DNA from: Cunninghamia lanceolata
Taxonomy: Eukaryota > Streptophyta > Pinopsida > Cupressales > Cupressaceae
Direction: 5' to 3'
Assembly (NCBI GenBank): GCA_027924645.1
Contig: BSBN01000213.1
Span: 37,884,501 to 37,948,500, forward strand
DNA: 64,000 nt
Each line of letters begins with the position of its first letter. The stretch's first letter is position 1. Of the stretch, positions 57,113 through 64,000 are shown in pieces. The position numbers were made by a program, and so were the translations under genes. Under the pieces are notes generated by a model that was given only the letters and a program-made list of their open reading frames with translations, was not told the DNA's origin and ran no database searches.

Positions 57113-59722
57113 TGTTGGTTATTTTCCTAGACTGGATGCTTATTCCCAGTTATCCCTACAAAGTAGCCATCATTGATCAACAGGATTCCCAGGCCAGGGG
57201 CCAACAATACAGGAGATAGACTCTATAAATATCCCCTCTTCTTCTTTAGGCTCTGTAGAACCAAGGGGGGTATTCCCTACTCAACATCCATGAAATATAA
57301 CTGTGAAAAGACTGGGATGTTGACACAAAGCAGATAAATCCTCTATTGTGCAGACCAAAATTGTGAGATAAGTGCAAGGGGGCTAGCTTTGGGCCTATAT
57401 TCAGTTGTAGACAGAGGATTTTGGTCCTAAAACTACTTCTAATGTCCTAAAGGTTTGTATATGAAGTTTGAGTTTGATTTTATGTTTGGATGCAAAACTG
57501 AGACTTTGGGTTGCAACCGAAATACAAGACCATATCGGTGCCTATCCAGGGCTTCGAGTCAATAGACATATATATGTGAATGTTTATCAGAGACCTAAAA
57601 CAACAATCAAATTTCAAGGGGATTATGCAATGTCTGCCTTACAGACAATGCCCAAGACAGAGTATTTAGTTATTTTTGCTTACAAACATCCTCACTGCAA
57701 TGAATTCTTCTCAACACTTAACCCAGAACATTTAATCTACTCCTTGAGAAGAAGTAAAAGATTAAAGCATTTAATATAGCAAACCCATATTCTAGAATCA
57801 CTAATACCCCTTAGACATTCAGATTCAGAAGAAGAACACATTAAATTTGGAGACAAATAACAAAATACATGCTATAAAGCATTACTCATTTAAATCAACA
57901 TGAAACTGATGAATTCTATATATAAGACATTCAACATACAACTCATAAACTCACAAAATACCCAAGACAGAGCCACCAAAGAGATTGTATCTGATTACAA
58001 CATCAGAAAGTTGTCCAATTTTCAACAACAACAAATGAGTGACACAGTTTGCTTAATACAGCATGGAAGTGTACTCGACAAATTAATTACATGGCACATC
58101 AAAAATCCTGCCAAATACAATGCACTTTCAAATTGGCGCACAAAATACTGAAGGCAGCAGAGGAAAATAGAGGAGAGGGCAGGTGAGCTCAGGATCTGCA
58201 TCACCATTCGAAGGTCTTCATCATAAACCTAGCAGTTGGCCATTCAACCATCGGCCCATGCCTCTGTATATTGCCATTAATGGCTCAACTACCTACAGCC
58301 TCTCTCAGAAATTACAACAGCGTGCTCATGGAGTTTTCCCACTCAAAACAAGTCTGAGGAAGCAAGGAAGACCAACTCTACAACTTTAAAACCTAGCTGT
58401 TGATTTTGATTCCATCACTGAGATCATCGGCGCCAAAAACTGTTGAAAAGTCAATAACCAGTGATTACGTGCCATGTCAGCACCTCATGCATCTATCATT
58501 GACTTTTCCCTTTTCCATTTTGCCATTTTGCCCTTGTATATGCAAGAAAGGATGCATATACAATCGCCACTGCTCGTCCTTCAAAATCCCTTGTATATGC
58601 AAAATGCATATACAAAACTGTTCCATATACAAGGCGGACCCCAAACTGCTATAGAGCAGATTGGAAACTTATTCGGGTCCGGCTTGTATCCTTTTTATTG
58701 TACCTTGGCTTGTATATCAACATATACAAGTGCCTTATACAATCCCCAGACCTCAAATTATTTTTCACTGTATTTGACTCCTCCTTCGCGTCTGGGTTGT
58801 ATATCTTTATTTTGTATATTCGAGTTGTATGCTACATATACAAACCCAATATACAAGCTGTGGACCCCAAACTTGTATGAAGCATCTTGGAATATCATTC
58901 GGGTCCAGAATGCATCTTTTCACTTGTATGTTTTGAATGTATGTCGGCATACATACAACTACCATTGTATGCAACTGGTGGGCCCAATCCATTTTCTCTC
59001 TCCTTTGTATATTTCATTGCACATCGCATATACAAATGCAATGTACAAGTCAGACCTCGCCACAATTAAAAAGCACATTTAAAATATTTTGGAATCCGGC
59101 TTGTATATCTGCGAATGCATATCTCCTTTGTATATTGACCATATACAAACTCACTTGTACATACCCGTGGGTCCCACCAATTGTATCTCTGCTGCACTGT
59201 AGCAAATGTACTTGCGCCAGCCTTTGTATATTTTTCAATGTACATTTCCTTTGTATGTCGAATATACAAATGCAAACATACAAACCCCCATATACAAGCG
59301 GGAATCTTCCACGGAGTATACCTGCAATGTACTTTTTCTTTGTATCTAACCTTTGTATGTCTGAACATACAAACCAAATGTACATGCAACCCGATATGCA
59401 AGCAACAAATATTCCTGGAATCTTCAATGTATATTCCGCCCTTGTACATTTTCCTTTTGAGCCCGATATGTATTTGGAAATGCATACAACTTAATTCTTT
59501 ATCACTTTTTGGAGGCCGATAGAGATTTCTCAAGCTCACCAACATACATTTTGCCTTTGCATACATAGAACTTAGCAATTTTCTTAAATGTGATAGGAAA
59601 AAATGGTTAAACAATGCATGTGGGCCGAGAAACAATTTAACCAAGGCACCAAGGGTTAGAAAGAAAAACACAGTAACTTGCAAACTCAAATTCAAAACCC
59701 TAACCCTAGGTGGACACCACCA
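57113..59722 (-). repeat. Element IV 5' LTR
   Basis: On the plus strand it starts TGTTGGTTATTTTCC and ends GGACACCACCA, next to the CACAC duplication. The TTGTATATG word field lies at 58,530-59,570. Frames within it duplicate those in the other LTR. Confidence 0.9.
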
Positions 59723-59727
59723 CACAC

Positions 59728-61179
59728 CATATTTGAATTAGATGTCATCCTATGATGAACTGATATTTTATTTTGGGGTGACTCCTTTGAACTTCATCTC
59801 ATTTCCATTTCTCTTGATATCACAATGCAAGACTAGAAAGCCATCAGATCTAAGCCTTAAACAATTATAAGAAGTTGCAGGCCTCAACTAGAGAACAAGA
59901 TATCATATTTTAGTTTAAGAATATCCTCTAGCTCAAAGAAATACTAGAGAAACCAAACCTAGGCTAAATCCTTTGTAAAATGCAATTTGCAAAAATTCAA
60001 TGTACATCTAGATATAGCATGTTGCTGGAACACATATTGCAGTATGGTTTAGTTATACTAATACATTACCTTATTCATATTTTATATCTCCACACTCCTT
60101 TAAACAAATGCAGAGAAATAAAGGGGCACTAAATGTTGAATGTGAATTGAAAGGTTGTAGTCCACTTATGGGATCTTGCAAAATGAAACTTTGTAATATC
60201 AACACATCTTTTAGATTCTCAGGTTTTGTGGAAATGGTCATTGGAAGTGGATATTCATGGAAAATATGGGGATCTAGATGCGTAAGAAAATCCTAAAATA
60301 GCCAGATGAAACACAGGATCCAGAAACACTTTTCAAAATACTCTTAACCATTGAAACCACTTTCACAGAAAAACAATAAGGAACTAGACAAGACACACTA
60401 GAAAAACATCCTGCATGACCAAGTCAAGATTCCGCAAATAATGACTTAAATATTTTCAATGCTAAAACAAATTTGCCGGAAGAATGAAACATATAGAAGG
60501 ATTAACAACATAAATGAAATAGATGTTAGGTTCCACAACGGGATTCCACAAACACTTATATAAGTCAATTTTAATACTTAGAACAACAAAATTGACTTTG
60601 CAAGAAAACCAAGCGAACAAGATGACATCTAACAATAAGTTTGAATTCTACATACTAGCAAAAGGGCAAGAAACTTAAAGTTTTTACAAAGGAAACAACA
60701 CTTAACCTTTTTACAAGTAAACAAGGCACTTAATGACTCAATCCATTGCCATTCAAAATGTAGATAACACTTCACCACGGCACAAAGGGAAGGAAGAAGC
60801 AAACCAACTAGAAAACCCCAAAACCCAAGTGAACACAAAAGAAGGGGGTCCACCAAAAGCAAAATGGGAGGATGTGTGCAACTTGCAACAGGATCAACCT
60901 CGCAAGTTGATTGGAAAATTGTGAAACAAATAGAATTTTTTTGGTATTATTTTAGATTTTTCTATTTTGCCCATGTTTTAAAGAACTCATGTTCATCTTT
61001 TGCATGATTTCATGCAATGTGTAAAACCACTTTTGATGTGCCTATTTATATATACTGTATACTTAAGGGTGAAATGTTAGAGATTCATTATTGTATTGGA
61101 GAATGGTTGAGTTTTTGCAATAGTGTAAATTTTTACCGTGCTTGGTTTTCTACTCAAAAGGGTTTTCCTAGGTGAAAAT
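59728..61179. other. Intergenic stretch, no gene recognised
   Basis: Two short plus-strand frames (60,108-60,296 and 60,733-60,924) have no recognisable domain. No repeat or RNA gene is seen. Confidence 0.45.
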
Positions 61180-62627
61180 TGTTGTAAATATGTGCCTAAT
61201 CGGTGTTGTCATTGATGTCAACATATCCTTGTTGTCATTAGTGTCAACTGCATCTTATTCTATTGCTTATTTAGAAGACTTGTATGTTGAGGATATTGAG
61301 AAAATTAGCCTCTCCGAAAGAAACAAGTGAGTTACATATCTCTCTATCAGAGACAGTGAAGACAGTGCAGTTTAGTGAAGTAGATTGCTCCGCATTCCCA
61401 GAAAGATGAAGATCAGAGTTTGCGGATTAAAGGGTTTATAGAGGATTATCTGAAGTTGTCCCAGTCAAGTTTTGAGAGGTCCGCATGGAGAATTTGTGAA
61501 GTTATGGCCATCTGAGTAGAACTGGGTTTTATAGTTGTTCAGAGGTGACAGAGTGACAGAAATTTGGTCCGGATTGATCCGCATTGGAATATTATGATAT
61601 GTGGATCTAGAGGTGTGTTTGGGATGTTAGTGTGTATACTCAACTCAAGTGGTTCATGGTTTGGAGGTCCACAAGCAATCTTTCTAGTGTGACAGTCATG
61701 ATAGTTGGTGTTCTTGAGTTCCTGGATGAAGGTGGAAGTGTTTCTGGTGATCTGAGGTGGTGCGGTTGTTCCTGTTGATTTCACTGTGCTTGTGGTGGTC
61801 TCTGAATCGGGTGCCTGTTGTGTTGGTGGTTTGCATTGAAGATTGAGCTCATGGATGAAGATTTCTCCTTGGGTGTTGCTGTTCTTTCCAGTTTTGGCCG
61901 ACCGGATGCATGGTGCGTGTTGTAGATGATCTAAGAGAAGTTTTATGGAGAGTGGTGTGATGTTCGAGGAAGATTTGAGTCCCAGTTATGTTTGGTTGAC
62001 AGTGTAGTGGTTCACATGTAGCATTTTAAGTCTTGTGATCATAATTGCTTATAATGCCTATCTTGGAGAATGTTCCAAATAGATGATTGTTTGGCCGACT
62101 TTGATGTTCATTCCAAAGTTGATGACTTGTATAAATAAGTGTTGTGAAGTCGTGGAAATGTGTGGTGTGAGTGAAGATTTGGATGTAGTGAGGAATTGAG
62201 TAGGGGCAAAGTAGAGGTGTTGTGCGCTTCAATGGAACTGAACCTTGCATGAAGAAGATGTTGTTTCTTAGTTCAATCTTTTAGTGTTAACATTGTAAAT
62301 GTTCTTGTAGGCAGTGAGCCTCCTTTGAGCAGTGAGCTCTGGGCAGTGCGCCCGAAGGCAAGTGCCTTCCCATTTTCTATTCTTTTAATAGAATATAAAT
62401 CTTATGTGTTAACCCCCACCATGCTTTTTCCCTTAACCGGGTTTCCACGTAAAAATTCTGGTGTTATGTGTGTTGATTATGTATCTACTCTTGTGTTGTT
62501 GATTCATACTTTCATGGTTATATCATTAATCTATTTATAAGTGATAAAGAAGATTAAATGCAGCAAAATATAAATATTTGTGACAACTGATTCACCACCA
62601 TCTCATTTGTCTGCCCTAATTTCAACA
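61180..62627 (+). repeat. Element V 5' LTR
   Basis: It carries GTTGTCATTGATGTCAAC and a second, diverged copy within the first 80 bases, GGCAGTGAGCC-type repeats at 62,308-62,369, and CCGGGTTTCCACGTAAAA near 62,440. It ends ATTTCAACA. Confidence 0.8.
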
Positions 62628-62629
62628 AT

Positions 62630-62642
62630 TGGTATCAGAGCC
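62630..62642 (+). promoter_or_regulatory. Primer binding site, initiator tRNA-Met type
   Basis: TGGTATCAGAGCC two bases after the LTR, the standard plant copia primer site and the same as in element I. Confidence 0.9.
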
Positions 62643-62683
62643 AGTTCCTCTAAAAGAAGCTTGACCGCTTGAGGAGATCTAGG

Positions 62684-64000
62684 ATGTCGACTTACAAGAA
62701 GGATAGTCCGAGATTTGATGGAACAAATTACTCTCTTTGGAAGAGTCGCATGGAGTGCCAATGGATGGGTGATGCTTATTAGTTGATAACAAAGGATGAG
62801 TATAAGCCCCCCGAGAAAGGTCCTTCAACTCCAGATGAACTCAAAGATGCTAAAAGCAACATTCAGGCTAAAGAAGCATTGTTAAGTGCCCTGATTGATA
62901 CAGAAATGACAAATGTCCTAGAATTGAAAACTTCTCATGAAATATGGAAGAAGTTGGAAACACTATATGAAGGTGATGCATATGTCAAATGTGCTAAGTT
63001 ACAGAGCTTGAAGGGTAGATATGAAAGTTTGAGGATGAGTGAAGATGAAAACATCACTTCCTACATGTAGAAGGTGAATGAACTTGTGTGCAGTATCAGG
63101 TGTGTTGGTGGAAACTGGAAGAATCAGAGATTGTTGGCAAGGTGCTTAGATCCTTACTTGCTTCATACAAGCATAGAGTTGCTGCTATTGAGGAAATTAG
63201 GATTGTGACAACTGTTACAAGGGATCAGTTGGTTGGCAAGGTTTCAACATTTGAAATGGTGAGTTTGGCGATTCCCTTCCTAAATCAGAATCTACTTTTA
63301 AGGCCAGTGTTTCCAGGAAGCAAAGATTTGATCTAGGTGAAAGCTCTTCAAGAAGACTAACCAGCTATGAGAAGACAAGGAAGGAACTTGAACAAGATGA
63401 AACGGAGCTTGAAGAAATTGAAGCCCTCATTGCCAAAAGATTACCTAGAGGATCTGGTAAGTATGAAGGAAAGTTGCCTTTCAATTTTTTTGCTTGCAAT
63501 AAGATTGGTCATTTTGCTTCAAGATGTCTGGAGAGGGTTTCAAAGCCAAACCCTAACAGACCTAGGTTTCAGAAGAAATGCTACTATGTCCAAGAAGCTA
63601 TTGATGAAGGAGTTACAGATGATGAATCTGATAAGGGAAGTACATTTGGAAATGAATGGGTGTTCATTGCTATCAAAGAAGAAAATCTGGTGTCTATTGA
63701 ATCTATTAGCTATATGAATGTGGAAAGTGCCTTGGTTGCTTAGGTTGAAGAAAAGGATGAATGGGTGATTGACAACGGATGTTCTCACCATATGACAGGT
63801 GATAAAAGTAAGTTTGTAAGTATGGAAAGATATGAAGGTGGAATTGTGAAGTTTGAAGACAATTCAGCTGGCAGAATCTGTGGTAGAGGATCCATCTCTT
63901 TTGATGGCAAGTACAACACTAATGATGTTTTGTATGTAGAAGGGTTGAAGCATAATCTTCTCAGTGTTGGATAGTTAGTTGACAAAGGGTATGACCTCCA
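62684..64000 (+). pseudogene. Copia gag-protease of element V (start of polyprotein)
   Basis: The frame starts MSTYKKDSPRFDGTNYSLWK, typical of copia gag, and continues through HEIWKKLETLYEG, SEIVGKVLRSL and VTTVTRDQLVGK. A zinc knuckle at about 63,480 reads F-F-A-CNKIGHFASRC, with the first Cys changed to Phe. The protease box DNGCSHHMTG (about 63,770) and the HNLLSVG motif before integrase follow. In-frame TAG stops lie at 62,780, 63,068, 63,741 and 63,972, and the frame shifts around 63,080 and 63,300. Gag packages RNA and protease matures the particle. The rest of pol is off the window. Confidence 0.85.

Larger units (their letters stand above)
47790..59722 (-). mobile_element. Element IV: nearly complete Tat-like Ty3/gypsy retrotransposon
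   Basis: Element of 11,933 bp in minus orientation with a perfect CACAC duplication (47,785-47,789 and 59,723-59,727). LTRs are about 2.6 kb. In transcription order it has 5' LTR, tRNA-Arg-type primer site, gag, protease, archaeal-type RNase H, reverse transcriptase, second RNase H, integrase, a tRNA-like segment and 3' LTR. All enzymes are recognisable but stops and frameshifts break them. LTRs differ by roughly 3% in a 300-bp sample. It is the likely type of helper for element III. Confidence 0.9.
61180..64000 (+). mobile_element. Element V: Ty1/copia retrotransposon, 5' part
   Basis: LTR, initiator-Met-type primer site and gag/protease are in standard copia order, and the element continues beyond the window. 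The start at 61,180 (TGTTGTAAATATGTGCC) is fixed by similarity to the solo LTRs at 8,711-10,102 and 11,905-13,740. Stops show it is inactive. The 3' LTR and target duplication are outside the window. Confidence 0.85.

Overview
The window looks like intergenic heterochromatin of a seed plant with a large, repeat-rich genome. It is AT-rich, has no intact host gene that I can recognise, and is filled with LTR retrotransposons, solo LTRs and tandem repeats of several ages. The abundance of old, decayed Ty3/gypsy and Ty1/copia copies would suit a conifer or other gymnosperm, but this is inference and no single sequence proves it.

Layout. 1-2,600: minus-strand relic of a gypsy gag region with an unusual ORF upstream of gag. 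2,600-8,140: AT-rich sequence with weak repeats. 8,145-10,640: a ~235-bp tandem repeat split by a minus-strand solo LTR (8,711-10,102). 11,430-13,875: minisatellites, including a telomere-like CCCTAAA array split by a solo LTR (11,905-13,740). 13,931-14,395: a ~255-bp tandem duplication. 14,928-37,925: three-element nest. The old gypsy element II (LTRs ~10% diverged by eye) carries the copia-like element I (15,598-23,068) inside its 5' LTR and the long-LTR element III (28,046-35,964) in its interior. The 3' LTR of II still shows the empty site of element I. 37,926-47,784: decayed sequence with a 549-bp solo LTR (40,639-41,187). 47,790-59,722: a nearly complete minus-strand Tat-like gypsy element IV with gag, protease, archaeal-type RNase H, reverse transcriptase, second RNase H and integrase. 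59,728-61,179: nothing recognised. 61,180-64,000: the 5' part of a copia element V that runs off the window.

How the parts relate. Exact or near-exact 5-bp target duplications support I (ACCAT), III (CCTTG), IV (CACAC) and the solo LTRs. I and V share the initiator-Met-type primer binding site and LTR landmarks with two of the solo LTRs. I has no pol and instead carries a coiled-coil/zinc-knuckle protein plus a decayed ORF of about 1,060 codons, so it must have used enzymes from another element. III also lacks pol and has LTRs related to those of IV, so IV-like elements are its likely helpers.

Most unusual observation: III and IV both have, one base before the 3' LTR where a polypurine tract is expected, a tRNA-Arg-like sequence ending in CCA. 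Its 3' end is close to the complement of the element's own primer binding site. In III almost the whole tRNA can be followed, with an extra hairpin in the T arm.
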